NCBI GenBank assembly: GCA_024138025.1 | Contig: JAMXBD010002843.1 | Coordinates: forward strand, 1 to 64,000 | DNA length: 64,000 nt | Direction of reading: 5' to 3' | Origin: Combretum micranthum | Lineage: Eukaryota; Streptophyta; Magnoliopsida; Myrtales; Combretaceae | Shown here: positions 37,375 to 48,781 of the stretch, one piece after another | Position numbering within the stretch: the stretch's first letter is position 1 | Layout: the number at the start of each line of letters is the position of its first letter | Program-made: the position numbers and the translations under genes | Notes under the pieces: model-generated | The model's database searches: none | What the model saw: only the letters and a program-made list of their open reading frames with translations | Told to the model about the DNA's origin: nothing

Positions 37375-37698
37375 GATCTTCTCTCACACTCGCGTACTTG
37401 AAAAACTGGTTTTCCTATTCCTCCTCCTATGCCTCTCTTTGTGACATTCTATACGTATCATCAATTCAGGATTTTTCTTAGGTTGATGCCATGCTCATTG
37501 CACATGATCGGCCAGCTGTAGTAATCCCAACACATTATTTGGCGACTCCACTAGAGATCATGTGCAGCTGGTCAATCATGTGCGATAAGTGTGGCATAAA
37601 CCTCAGAGAATTCCTAAAATGATGATGTCATAAAGAGTGGCATAGGAAAAAGAATAGGAAAATCTGGTTTCTCGAGTGCGCAAGTGTGATAGAAGATC
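37375..37698. repeat. Large inverted repeat centred on a gypsy PBS
   Basis: The left arm 37375-37518 and right arm 37565-37698 are imperfect reverse complements over about 135-145 bp (for example 'cacatgatcggccagctg' against 'cagctggtcaatcatgtg', and 'gcctctctttgtgacat' against 'atgtcataaagagtggc'). The 46-bp spacer contains TTTGGCGACTCCACTAGAG at 37538-37556, like the tRNA-Arg-type primer-binding site of Tat/Ogre elements. The left arm plus PBS therefore looks like an LTR 3' end followed by PBS, and the right arm like a second LTR end turned round. Confidence 0.75.
37538..37557 (+). other. Primer-binding-site-like sequence (tRNA-Arg type)
   Basis: TGGCGACTCCACTAGAGA from 37540 resembles the PBS reported for Ogre-like elements, which use tRNA-Arg. 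It lies in the spacer of the inverted repeat. No gag follows on the plus strand, so it is an orphan. Confidence 0.55.
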
Positions 37699-37854
37699 AC
37701 ATAATAGGGAGTTGTGTCAAAGACATGTGTAAGGATGATCTAAGAGGAAAAGTTAAGGAAGAATAACTTAGCTATTCTAGTATATGCATATAAGGAAAGA
37801 TAATATGCAACTATATAATTTGTTTAGTTGATAATGTATTGAGTAATGCTCCAC
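37699..37854. other. Between inverted repeat and PME exon 3 piece
   Basis: Probably remnant intron 3 of PME copy 2 next to the exon 3 donor (GTGGAG from 37854). No other feature. Confidence 0.35.
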
Positions 37855-37953
37855 CTCATAGATAAATTGGCCATCGCCCCATATGAAATCTAATGTACTT
37901 TTAATGTAGCAACTCTTGAAATAATGACAGCCAATATTATCCCATAAAGTGTC
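37855..37953 (-). pseudogene. PME copy 2 exon 3, 3' half
   Basis: Matches copy 1 exon 3 from its end up to 'cccata..gtgtc': the minus strand carries the region for the HYF..C.I.GAIDFIWG.GQ block in decayed form ('ccatcgccccatatgaaatct' is the DFIWG segment). Homology stops abruptly at 37953 and resumes at 43851. Confidence 0.8.
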
Positions 37954-38363
37954 ACAACTTCAATAAGAGCCTAGTATGATTATCCTAAAGCTATCATATC
38001 ACGTGTGTACCTATAATATGAGAATTGTCTTACAGGTTGGAGATTACAAGACTCTACTTATTTATTAATTTCTCATATATTAATTATACATATATACATA
38101 CTGCTATTATTGAAACTCAACTATGGAATCCGATTTTCTACATCTTACCAAGATCTTAGAGAATCGGTATCTCCTACCGGATAATAAAATTTGGGTTCAA
38201 ACTTATATTAAAAAACTTGCCTAACTATAAGATTTGTTTATTACATAAGCTAAGTTTAGCATACATGTAACATATCTTTTTTATTCTCAAGGTGTCTGAT
38301 GAGGTAGCACTCTCCACACATTCTTAATCATTCCCAGCGAGCATTTTTATTGCATAAAAACTG

Positions 38364-38402
38364 TTTTTTTTTTTTTTTTTTTGGGGGGGGGGGGGGGGGG
38401 GG
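38364..38402 (+). repeat. T19-G20 homopolymer junction
   Basis: Nineteen T followed at once by about twenty G, directly before the first unit of the 408-bp duplication. The G run could form a quadruplex. Its exact length is unreliable in any assembly. Confidence 0.85.
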
Positions 38403-38406
38403 AGGT

Positions 38407-39212
38407 AAAACCATAGATCAGTGAGATAACCTGACCAACCACACATCAAGTAATAACAATCAAGTATAGTTAGGAAACATATGCATGCCTTAATCAAACA
38501 TATGCACAAGTTTATATAACTCGGAATCCAAACAGGATGGAGATTTACGCCTTCTCATTAGGGTTGAAGGAAATCCGTGACTAAGTGACCCATCTGCTTC
38601 GAAGAAACTAAGCATATAGAAATATCAACATAACTCACATTAATCTTCACTTTATCTTAATTGTATTTTACTTACTAATTCTTGTTTCATGTCTTAAAAA
38701 CTCCATGAAGTTGTACTCCTTTCAAATTGATACTATGAGCAGTGTCCTTCATTTGCTGGTAGTTCCCATGGAAGCAAAAGGACAAAGGATCACCTTGCAT
38801 AGGAAGAGGTGAGCAAAACCATAGATCGGTGAGATAACCTGACCATACCACACATCAAGCAATAACAATCAAGTATAGTTAGGAAACATATGCATGCCTC
38901 AATCAAACATATGCACAAGTTTAGACAACTTGGAATCCAAACAGGATGGAGATTTATGCCTTCTCATTAGGGTAGAAGGAAATCCGTGACTAAGAGACCC
39001 ATCTGCCTCGAAAAAACTAAGCATATAGAAATATCAACATAACTCACATTAATCTTCACTTTATCTTAATTGTATTTTACTTACTAATTCTTGTTTCATG
39101 TCTTAAAAACTCCATGAAGTTGTACTCCTTTCAAATTGATACTATGAGCAGTGTCCTTCATTTGTTGGTAGTTCCTATGGAAGGGAAAGAACAAAGGATT
39201 ACCTTGCATAGG
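38407..39212. repeat. 408-bp tandem duplication, two units
   Basis: Unit 1 is 38407-38814, unit 2 38815-39212, starting AAAACCATAGATC(A/G)GTGAGA. The units differ at only about a dozen sites, so this duplication is much younger than the surroundings. No open frame or known motif. Confidence 0.9.
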
Positions 39213-42200
39213 CTAAGAAAATGTCATCTAGACCTACCAATTATTACCAAATGACTAAAATACTAACATGTAGCAGACTGTCATACTTTAAGTTATGCAT
39301 TTTATGCAAAACTTGTGTAATGCACGGCCATTTTATTTAAAGGTCATATAATATTATGTCAATTTATTAGGTGACCATACAATTCATAGACAAGCTTTAA
39401 CATGCTTCATATATTAATTACCATACAACGTAATTGTCACTTTCAATATGAAATTTTGTCAACCAAACATACACCAAACATCATGCGATATACATAACCC
39501 CACATGCATAACAATATTAGTATATTATTACTTATGCAACTATACAACAAGTACATACAATGTGACAAAGTCACAATTACTCACCTATCCATTTTAGCTT
39601 CTTAATTGTAGTAATTCTTGGGAAAGTCCAATAGTTGATCTGTTCTCCTAAGAACTAAGATAACAGATATTTATTATTAAACTTGTCATTCGTATAATGA
39701 TTTTAGTTGTGCTCTTTCATGTCCTAATTTAAATTTTATTAATCCTGATCTATTTTATGTGCTTAATTAGGAGCCTTTAAACTTTATAAAGGTTATATTC
39801 TTTCGATAAAGTCATGAAATTTGTAATAATACATTTTATGTAAGTGAAGTCTTTTTATAATTCTTATATGTCAGTTTTAGCTGTGTAACTAAGCCTATTA
39901 TATTCCTTTTAGCTCTGTTTTTAGCATATGAATAGCCGTTGTAAAGTTTATTGATCATAGTTTTCAATTGTATATTTCTCCCCATGTCATACTAAGAATT
40001 CGAAAGGTGTCTTTATGATGCCTATTATTCTAGTTTTGTATTATCAATCCACATTTCAAGTTTATTGCTTTGTTTTATGTATCTATCATTAAATTTTAGT
40101 GATTAAATTCATTTAAGTTCTTTGATCAGCACTTGGCCAAAATCTATGTTATATATTTATTTTCATTTTGCTTCTCTTAATCTTAATCTAGGTATCTATA
40201 TTTTTAATTAACCTGATCATATTAACCAAGATTTTTATGCCTTATATTAATTTAGACTTCGTAACTTAATGTTCTATAATGCCGAGATCCAAATTTATAT
40301 TTTTGTGAGTGGTTCTTGGGCTTAATATTTGAATTCTAAACTATATCATCATATTCTCTAACATACATTCAAATTATAGCAAGTTTGTTCTAAAAAACCA
40401 AATTATGTATACTTGCTATGGCATACATATGTATATATAAGTACACTCCTTAACTTAATCTATGTATAGTAAATTTGAAGCTCATAAAATTATCTATTTC
40501 TAATTTTAATATATAATTTGTATAAAAGAGTTTTTCTTATGAAAAGTGGTCCAAATGAATCCGAATATCAATTTTTATTGCTGAATCTTCAACTAAGTTT
40601 ATAATATTTATTTTAACTCGAATTTTTACATATAAATAGATGTTGGAAAGCTTGTTTCAAGTACCATATGATAGTTAACTTAGCTTATCCAAATCATAGG
40701 TTTTACTTACTTTATGAATGCCAATAGGTATACCAGGGCATTGTTGAGTCTTGTTTTGCTAAATAAATTTATTATTAAGCTTTTATTGTTCATGTGGTCT
40801 TTTTTGTACGTCTACCCTAAGGTAGTTAATATTTACTATCTATTATTTATTTTCATTGTGTTTCTCTTGATTTTTGTTTATGTTTATACTTCCACTTATG
40901 GTGATCCTACTGCCTTGGACTTTTCTTAATTTAGATTTTATGTTCTTTAATGCCTATTTTGATAGTTATTTTACTTTGTTTGTCAGTCTTATCTGTCTAC
41001 ATAGGTTGAAACTTCTATTATTTATAGGGTCATACTCTATAATCTAACCATTCATTCATCTTTTTAATATGTTTATGGACATATATAGATTCTATTGTAT
41101 ATTTAAACATGCTTTGTTCTTAGAAATCCTTCTAGGGCTTAATACTTCAGGGTTTTGTTTCTAAAGTTGTTTTAACTAATCTATTTCTCATTTTACTTTT
41201 ATTTATAATATTTATGTATTGTAGAGGAAAAGAGATGTTTTTGGGTTTGCATAATGGGTTACTTAGGCTGTGCTTGAGGGAGGGATGAATACTCTGTTCT
41301 CTGCCCTACTTGTTTGCACGACCTGTGTTGGGGGGTGTGCAGAAATGTTTTATGAGTTTTCTTAGTTATATGATGTGATTCATGTTATAGCTATATAGTT
41401 AATATTCCTTGTAAGGTTCCTAGGATTTCTTTTTGTTATATTTTACATTATTGACCATGTCATAGGTACATTCTTCAAGTATAGGATTAGTCTTTTTATA
41501 GTATATGCATGGTAGGATCTATTTCCTAGTTGAACCAAATTCTAGGGTATCTTGTTTTTATTGCACTAGTTAGTTTTTATGATATTCAACACTAAATGTG
41601 ATATATTCCTAGCATAGAACATAAATGATTCAAGTTTAATAAATCATCCTATGGCTCTCTATACATACATAGAATAACTGAACATATAGAATTCCATGGC
41701 TATATTCGCGCCTTGATCTTCCTAGTTTTCTGATCATAAGTATAATATATGATTTAGACTTTAGGATAGTTTGAAGCTTACCTTGTTAGTATAGAAAAAA
41801 AAGTGACAAATCCTCCCTTGTGTGAACCAAACCTAGGAGTAGAAACAAAAGGGTAAATTCTAATTGTTCTAAAAGTAAACTAACTTGGATAGATGCTTTT
41901 ATTACCTTTAGATATGACTTTTAGATCTTGAATTTTTTTAAGCTAGATGTCCTTGTCTTGAAACCTATGGTTAGAATGATAGGGTGTTGTTTTTGTATTG
42001 ATTTGTTGTACTTTATGTGGTAAGCTTATGGTTTGAAAGAAAAGTGGAAAAGTCAGGTTTATTTAGCTTTAGGATATGGGGCTTTTGGTTTGACAAGGGG
42101 GAGAAAAGTGTTAATTTATTTGTTATATTTTGTCTTGATGGCCAGGGGCTTTCATGTTTTGTATTGGTAGGTGTTGTTCATCATGCCTATTTATTGTAAA

Positions 42201-42845
42201 TATCTTGAGTCATTTAAAGGTTATTTGGTCAAGTTGGTGTTATTAATGGGATGCATTACACAACCATTTTGGCTCAAGGGGTTTGACTAATCTAACTTCA
42301 ATTCCTATAATGAATCTACGGTAAAGATAAGAAAAATATGTTGTCTTAATTCCCAGCTATGAATTACAGTGACAAAAGGGAGAAGTTCACCGTCTTTTAC
42401 AAGCCAATTCAAGTCAATTTCTCACAATTAATGAAGGGGTTATTTGAACGCTTCATATTGGTAATTATGTCATTTCATTTGACTATAAATAAGCCAAATT
42501 GCTCACTTCATATTGCAAGTGGCGATGCTCCTTGTCCAAGAAGTAAATCTGGAATTTAGCTTCATTTCCATTTGTATATTGCATATTTAGTTTAATCTAT
42601 TACTCATATAACTAAATATCTAGGTTAACTTGTTAAATACTAAGACACACGCATGTTTATATATCAGTTATATAAGAGTTTTATTCCTAAAAATTCACCT
42701 AAGGCCTTTACAATATTTCTAGATTATCTTTAAGTTCAGATCTTGAGTTTAAAGTTTACGTTATTGAGTATTTTTAGAATTTTATCCTACGTAACTATGA
42801 TTTTCTAGGCTCGATAGGTCAAATTAGGATTTTACTTCCTATAAG
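39213..42845. other. Inside the insertion, no gene recognised
   Basis: AT-rich. The plus frames at 40714-40929, 42017-42199 and 42359-42559 have no recognisable motifs and low-complexity composition. It ends with 'gctcgataggtcaaattagg' near 42806, like the end of R1-C. Confidence 0.4.
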
Positions 42846-43445
42846 CTCAAAATTTTCTAACTAGGATAATCATGCAATCTAAATCCTTATTTGAAGTCTA
42901 GATTGTTAGTTATGGATCTGTTTCTCATTCCCATTACATATTTATAACCCTAACGGTTCATCTTTTAGTTATCGTTTTCTAGCCAATAGGTTCTATTGAT
43001 TAATTGCTTTACGTTGCTCTTGAAATTCAGACTTGATTATATTTACGTATTGAGTTTTCTACACTGGCCACGAAATATTATCTTTGGTATCTTTTACTAT
43101 CTAGGAGGAACTTTTATTTGGGGTTTGAAGTTATAGATGAGTGCATGACTAGTCATAGTCTTATTATAAGGTTTCTGTCTTCATAGACTCAGAATTTTCT
43201 AACTAGAATGTTGGCATAATCCAATTATTTAATCGAGATCTTGATTCTTAGATTGATTTGTTTTTTATCCTATTGTGTATTTTGTAATCATAGTGATTCA
43301 TCTTTAAACTATCTTTTTTATTATCAATTGGTTCTAAAGATTAATCGTCTTTTATTATAATTGAAATCTAGGGTTAACTATGATCATTTATGGAGTTATC
43401 GACTCTTGTTATGGAATCTTGTCTTTTATTGCCTAAAAATTATTT
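42846..43445. repeat. Imperfect tandem repeat, about 341-bp unit
   Basis: Units from 42846 and 43188 both run CTCA(A/G)AATTTTCTAACTAG, then a 'gattgttagt/gattcttag' block, 'taaccctaacggttcatctttt/taatcatagtgattcatcttt', and 'gattaatcgt/gattaattgc'. A single related copy follows R1-C at 17704. Confidence 0.7.
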
Positions 43446-43850
43446 GTTTTGTTTATTCATTATCATCACTTTTCTAGGGCTACTTTATGATTTTAAAATA
43501 TTAGAGAAAATTCGAAAACCATCGTATCATTATTTAATGAGTGTAGAATTTATTTTCTAATCGTTGAACTTAAGGTAAAAGAATCTTGAAGTTTACAATA
43601 ATGATCGGATTTATATCATCGATCATTGATTGACTAAGGTTATAAAATTACATTTTGTAATTCAAAATTTTATTGGTAAGATTCTAATATCTCAACTATA
43701 ATAAAATTTGTTCATATCTTAATAATTTTAAGTTGCAAAAAATTGAAAGTGACTTTTGCGATTTTTTATTAATGTTCTTCATAATTCTATATTATTTTTT
43801 TTGTAATTATCATATTTAAGTGATGCAAAAATTATGGGGATCAACAAAGG

Positions 43851-43976
43851 GTCTTGCAAACTAACAAAGGAGCACATGTAAAAGCATCCTTTATCTGCAT
43901 CGACAAAAATGTCGGAGCCTATGTCATGCATCCATCAATTTACATCATGAGGAGCCGCGCTGATATCGTAGGTGTT
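43851..43976 (-). pseudogene. PME copy 2 exon 3, 5' half
   Basis: Begins after the acceptor ...CGACAG at 43977: NTYDISAAPHDVN with a TGA, then decayed sequence ending at 'gtcttgcaaactaacaaagg', the counterpart of the FISLQDT region of copy 1. The upstream flank 'gaaaggtcaaggaaaaacct' also matches copy 1 intron 2. Confidence 0.8.
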
Positions 43977-44137
43977 CTGTCGAAAGGTCAAGGAAAAACC
44001 TCATAAATAGTGAATAACCATCTCAACATCATCAACATCTTTTAGGATTCTATCCGAAAAAAAAAAAAAACATCTTTTAGGATCATTTTATTTAGTCTTT
44101 TCTTCACATTATGATAATGTTTTAGCACATTTCCAGG

Positions 44138-44840
44138 AGCAAGAGATGGGTAGGCCTTTGGCCTACCTATCTTGGGGTAGACCCTTACCATGTGGAAAAA
44201 TTATATCGCATATGATACTATATGTGGCACTACTATAATATACTTTTCCACATAGTACACCCTAGACATCGTCATGATTTGGGTCGGTTCCGGATTCGAA
44301 CCGGAACCGTCGGTTCATGGTTTCGCATTCATGGAATCAGAACTGGAACTGCCAGAGTCAGGGTGGTTCACGGTTCCAAGGAACCACCGGTTCTGACAGT
44401 TCCGGTTCCACGTGAACCGTGAACTGTGAACCAAGTTTTTTTTTTTAAATACAGACCGGCCCACCCCCCCCCTCCTCCCCTCTCCCCCAGCCAAAATCAG
44501 TGTTCTATGTGTGTGCGTTTTGTGTTTTTTTTTTTTATATGGCACAGTCGGAACTAGTGGAACGCTGGTTCGTGTGGATGAACTGCTCCGACTGTTCTTT
44601 AGTGGTTCATAACCGTCCCCGACGGGGCGGTTTCCGGGTACGGAACTGCCAGGGACGGTTCGGGACGGTTGACGATGTCTACTTCGGTGGTTCATAACTG
44701 TACGGTTCGGGGTGATTTGCGATTCGGAACTAGCCCGTGCCGATGTCTAGTAGACCCTCCAGGTAGACTCTCAATGGAGGGTTTACCCATGATAGATAAA
44801 CCAAAGGCGTACCTATTTATTTTCCCATTTCTAGATACCA
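44138..44840. mobile_element. Foldback element hosting a hAT-like MITE
   Basis: The outer arms are partly inverse: 'gagatgggtaggcctttggcctacctatc...gggtagaccc' at 44146-44192 and, on the other strand, 'gaaatgggaaaataaataggtacgcctttgg...gggtaaaccc' at 44785-44834. The MITE at 44263-44749 sits between them. PME intron 2 of copy 2 is the probable host. Confidence 0.55.
44263..44749. mobile_element. hAT-like MITE, 487 bp, GC-rich
   Basis: Flanked by GTACACCC (44255-44262) and GTAGACCC (44750-44757), an 8-bp duplication with one mismatch. Ends TAGACATCG and CGATGTCTA are perfect inverted repeats for 9 bp. The interior is built from GGTTCCGG/GAACCGT words, which create long but spurious open frames on both strands. 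Non-autonomous. Confidence 0.85.
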
Positions 44841-44989
44841 TGTTTAATAAAACTAAGAGTAAATATCACATTTAATACCTATAGTTTGTCTATTTATGCA
44901 ATAAATACTTGAAATATAAACATGTTATTTTATTATATACAAACTTTTTGATATTATTTATAAAATTTAGATCAGATAAGATTGCAAAC

Positions 44990-45300
44990 GAGTCAAGTTA
45001 CTCAGAAACTTGACTCATGTTTTAAGCTTGACTTGTTTCTCATTTAGCTAAACAAGCAAAGCCTAAGCTTGTTTTCAGGTTTACGAACCAGCTTCCGAAT
45101 AGACTTGTTAAGGACTCGTGCACAAGCTTGTTATAATATATTAATATAATATAATAAATACAATTATATATATAATTATTTACGTAAATGAGCTTGAGCC
45201 AAGATCAAGCTTGTGACTTGTCAACGGACTTAGGCTTGAGTCTATATATTTAAAGCTTGTTAAAAGCCTAACTCAGCCTGACTTGTTTGTATCCCTAAGA
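44990..45300. repeat. AAGCTTG/GAGCTCG-rich dispersed repeat, copy 3
   Basis: 'gcctaagcttgttttcagg', 'ttataatatattaatataatataa', 'gagcttgagccaagatcaagcttg'. Same family as at 4150-4430. Confidence 0.5.
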
Positions 45301-46091
45301 TAAGGTAATTAATTTCAAATATTGGTAAAGTTTAGTTAGATAATTACAAGGTTTTATAAAGTTCTGATAATTAATTATAAAATGGACAAATGTTAAAATA
45401 GACAAAGTTCTGTTCCCAGTCGACGACAGTAGTCATGCCTTTTTCCTTTCGGATATTAATTATAACATTTATCCCAAAAATAGATGCTTAAAAATCCCTA
45501 TAAAGTTACTTTTATTTAATTCAGTTCAAAAGGGGCCAAAATGCAAATAATCCTGCTTTTAAAAACTGGATATTTATGTCTCAAGTATTCAAAAGATTAA
45601 AGATTTGTTATCAAATCTTATTTTACTATTTTTCCTTTAAATAATACAAGCAACAAATTGTAAATACACTTCATGTTTTTTCGTTTTGTTTTTAACTGGT
45701 GAAATTTTAATTTGGAGATCTTGAAACAATTTTCCTTTTTAAAATTGCGGTAAGAACAATCATTTTTAAAGATAAAAAGATTGAGTGCACATGGAGTAAA
45801 TATAAAGTTGGTGTACTTGCAATTTAACAAATAAAATAACTAAACAAAAATTTCTTTACCCAATGAACAAAATACATATTCCCTTTAAAAATGCATGAAT
45901 TTTCACTTTCAAACACTTATGCCCAGTCACTATATCATTAATAATTATCCAAACATTACGTTTTTAAAGCCAAACTTACTAGATACATAGTAGATTGTTT
46001 TCCAAATATTAGAATTCAAGTAGGTATAAATTAGATATTAGATAAGATGAAAACAAAAAGACTAAAAAGAGAAAGATCCATAGTGCGGTAC
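45301..46091. other. PME copy 2 intron 2 remainder, nothing else
   Basis: AT-rich. The minus frame 45618-45830 is Lys/Phe/Asn-rich without a motif and is considered chance. Confidence 0.4.
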
Positions 46092-46251
46092 CTTGAAAAT
46101 TATAAACTGTCCTTTAAAGTTTTCTGCTTGGACTGAAAAAGCATAGCTTTTAATGGTTGAACCACCGGCTTACCATTCAATCCAAGTGTACTCTTGACCC
46201 ACTCCTACCATAATTATGTTTTGCTTATCCGCCGGTTTGTTAATTTGTTCC
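46092..46251 (-). pseudogene. PME copy 2 exon 2
   Basis: Reads EQINKPADKQNIIMVGVGQE then YTWIEW, TAA, AGGSTIKSYAFSVQAENFKG. Apart from the TAA (GAA in the ancestor, judging by copy 1) the whole exon is in frame. Acceptor AG at 46253-46252; donor GTACCG. Confidence 0.87.
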
Positions 46252-46732
46252 CTTTGCAAAGTACGCATATTTAACATTAAAAACTTCATGCACAGTGCTT
46301 AGATTCGAGTAATAAAGCTTGTGAGCTGTGAATAATGTAAATATAAATTAACTAGTATTACACGTACTATATATAATTAATTAGCGTATGCCTTTTTTTA
46401 AATTTAAATGTAAATTGCATACTTAATATAAGATTAACTGCACGCAAAGAATATATATTTACCTATAGACCTAACACAATCTTAAAGGAAGTTAAGAACA
46501 TTGACAGCATGCGAGTTTAGATTATTAGAAAAATGAAAATTCTAGACTTGCCAGCAGACTATAGGGTTTGTTTGGATGATCTATTTTTTATTTTTATCTT
46601 ATCTACATCTATATCTGATTTGTAAGGTCTATTTATGAATAAAAATATCTATTTTTTATTTGTATATGTTTTTTTTATAGATAATCTAATTAAAACATAT
46701 GTCAAACCAATAAAGTAAACACACCTTATATG

Positions 46733-46762
46733 TATGTATGTATGTATGTATGTACGTACGTA
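46733..46762. repeat. (TATG)n/(TACG)n microsatellite
   Basis: TATG units grading into TACG units, within intron 1 of PME copy 2. Confidence 0.85.
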
Positions 46763-46795
46763 CTTCTATGCTTATATTATAGTGCAATCATCTAC

Positions 46796-46858
46796 TTGTA
46801 AACTCCAGTTAATTTGGATTTTGGTCCAGTAATTGGAATGAGAAAGAACATGATTGAT
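46796..46858 (-). pseudogene. PME copy 2 exon 1, 3' piece
   Basis: Minus strand: 'ggaccaaaatccaaattaactggagtttacaa' before donor GTAGAT, matching the end of copy 1 exon 1 (WTKIQISAGVYK). Homology to PME ends where the gypsy element starts. Confidence 0.85.
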
Positions 46859-47286
46859 TGAAATAGCAAGTAGCATAACAAACAAGATCAATCAACGATT
46901 AATCTTAGAAACTAAATGAAATTGAGGAAAATCTTTACTCAAAGAATTCTGAAATGTTATTATGTGATAAAAGTCTTTATATAACAAGAAAAATGATGAT
47001 TATATATCGTCTCTTAAAATAACCCTAAGAGTCCAAAATACAAAAATAGGAACTAAAACTTCAAGGCTTGTTTTGTAGCCCTAAATGAAGGTTTTTGGGC
47101 CTGAAAACTATTTTGTTACTAAAGGATTTGTGGATCCCTAAAAGCATTGCGTACATATATAATAAAAAAAATAGAGTTGTAGGCTAAAAGTTATGGCTCC
47201 TGGAAGATATGCTGCGCATTTATTTCTTCTTAGGCTTTTTTGATTTGTCTAATTTATCTAAGAACTAGCCCGCAATCTGCTTTACA
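46859..47286 (-). repeat. Gypsy 3' LTR
   Basis: Pairs with 51592-52025 along its length, e.g. 'aagatcaatcaacgattaatcttagaaa' against 'aagatcaatcaataattaatcttagaaa', and 'ccaaaatacaaaaataggaactaaaacttcaa' in both. On the minus strand it starts TGTAAAGCAGATTGCG. The many differences between the LTRs indicate an old insertion. Confidence 0.9.
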
Positions 47287-47302
47287 TCATTCTCTCCTAC
47301 TA
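47287..47302 (-). other. Polypurine tract of the gypsy element
   Basis: The minus strand reads GTAGGAGAGAATGA directly before the 3' LTR start TGTAAAGC, the correct place for plus-strand priming. Confidence 0.75.
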
Positions 47303-47533
47303 AGAAGAACTCAACCTTAAGTTCTCTTCTGGATACAAAGGTGCATTGTCTTCATGGAAAGGGAATATATCTACCACATTAAATATTTTTGAAATGCCCA
47401 TACTATTGGGCAATCTAACCACATATGCATTGTCATTAATCTTTTGTAAAATCTGGTATGGGCTATACTTCTTGGGCTTCAGCTTACTGTACTTCTCAAC
47501 TGGAAACCTCTTCTTACGTAGGAACACTGTCAC
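47300..47533 (-). pseudogene. Gypsy integrase C-terminal (GPY/F-like) domain
   Basis: Reads [20 protein letters not shown] and [20 protein letters not shown], ending [12 protein letters not shown] and TAG TAG. The GPY/F motif appears as SPY. No chromodomain is recognisable after it. Confidence 0.8.
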
Positions 47534-48420
47534 TAATCACCTATGGAGAATAATTGCTTCCTACGATGCTTATCTGCTGCTACTACTTTGTACTTGGCAT
47601 TCAATTGCTCTATCTTCTCTCGCACCTCTGTTGTTATATTTTGCCAATTCTCTGCTAAATTCTTTGTTACAGCACTAAACTCAGAACTCCTAGGAAGCTT
47701 GACCAAATCTAAAGCATGTTGAGGAATCTTTTTATAAACTATAGAGAATGGAGATTTCTTTGTTGTTCTGTGAACCACACTATTATGAGAAAACTCTACT
47801 TGAGCTAATATAACATCCCACTGCTTTGGCTTCTCTCCATAAATGCTCTTAATTAGATTACCAAGTGCCTTATTTGTAGCTTTAGTTTGTCCATCCATTT
47901 GAAGGTGAGTTGTGTTGTTGTACTTCAAAGATGTGTAAAAAATTGCTGCAATGTTCTATAGAAATGGCTTAGGAACTTGTTGTCTCTATCTGATGTGATG
48001 AACTTGAATATTCCATGGAGGCAAACAACTTCCTTGAAAAATAGCTTGGCAATGGCTTGTGCATCTGCTACTTTCCAACACGGGATAAAGTGTGTCATCT
48101 TAGAAAACCTATCAACAAAAAAAATAAAAATAAAAAAAATAGAATCCATGCCCTGTTGAGTACGAGGCAATCCAAGTACAAAGTCCATCGACAAGTCTTC
48201 CCATATATTCTTAGGCATAGGTACTGGCATATACAAGCCAGTGTTTTAGGATTGCTTCTTAGTTGTTTAGCACACAAAACAAGGCTGCACTATCTTGCTA
48301 ACATCCATCCTCAAATGAGGCCGGTAGAATCTATCATTGATTGTAGCAATTGTCTTGTCTCTCCCCAAATGACCAGTCAATCTACTACCATGCAAATCAC
48401 TAATCAACTTCTCTCATAGG
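47533..48420 (-). pseudogene. Gypsy integrase
   Basis: Zinc-binding remnants (QPCFVC-like) near 48270-48290. Catalytic core: [19 protein letters not shown] with the first Asp, [14 protein letters not shown] with the second Asp (about 47975-48010), frameshift, then MDGQTKATNKALGNLIKSIY where the family has QTE; the catalytic Glu is Lys. It then runs WDVILAQVEFSHNSVVHRTT and SPFSIVY. An A-rich slip at about 48117-48140 added residues. Non-functional. Confidence 0.85.
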
Positions 48421-48781
48421 GAAGACTTATGCACAAAAAGTTTATTTCCCCATATCAAATATCCATCATGGATGTGATAATCACTATAAGGCTACTTAGT
48501 CACACAATTCGCTAAAATCTCTTTGAAATCACCATTAACATCTTATAATTCCCCTAAGTACTCAAACCTTACAACCTCATCATTTAAATTCACTAGAAGA
48601 TTAGCCCTCTTAGTCAAAGCATCAGCTACTTTGTTCTGCACCCTTAACTTATGTTTCAATTTGAAAGGCAACTTTTGCAAGAACTAGATCCACCTCGCAC
48701 ATATGTCTTTGCTAATTCAAGTTTTATTGTTCAGATGTTTGAGTGTATCATAGTCTGAGTACATCACAAACTCTTTGCCTA

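Larger units (their letters stand above)
37954..43850. mobile_element. 5.9-kb insertion within PME copy 2 exon 3
   Basis: Defined by the split exon: the sequence ends at 'ataAAGTGTC' (37953) and continues at 'GTCTTGCAAAC' (43851), exactly the two sides of 'agtgtgtcttgcaaac' in copy 1. The flanks AAAGTGTC and AAAGGGTC could be a target duplication. If an LTR-type element, it would start TGTCACAACTTC and end ATCAACA, but no second LTR was seen and there is no coding domain inside. Its right part shares sequence with the region after R1-C (17704-17960). It holds a T/G tract, a 408-bp tandem duplication and a 341-bp one. Class unknown; it may be composite. Confidence 0.65.

Noticed and set aside
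40714..42559. Three plus-strand open frames of 60-71 residues
   Set aside because: Low-complexity hydrophobic or Lys-rich composition, no start context or motif, and located inside an insertion.
44315..44697. Long open frames on both strands in GC-rich DNA (minus 126 residues)
   Set aside because: They coincide with the hAT-like MITE at 44263-44749 and arise from its GGTTCC-type repeats; no protein motif.
47346..48419. Plus-strand open frames opposite the gypsy integrase
   Set aside because: Shadows of the minus-strand integrase, whose motifs are clear.
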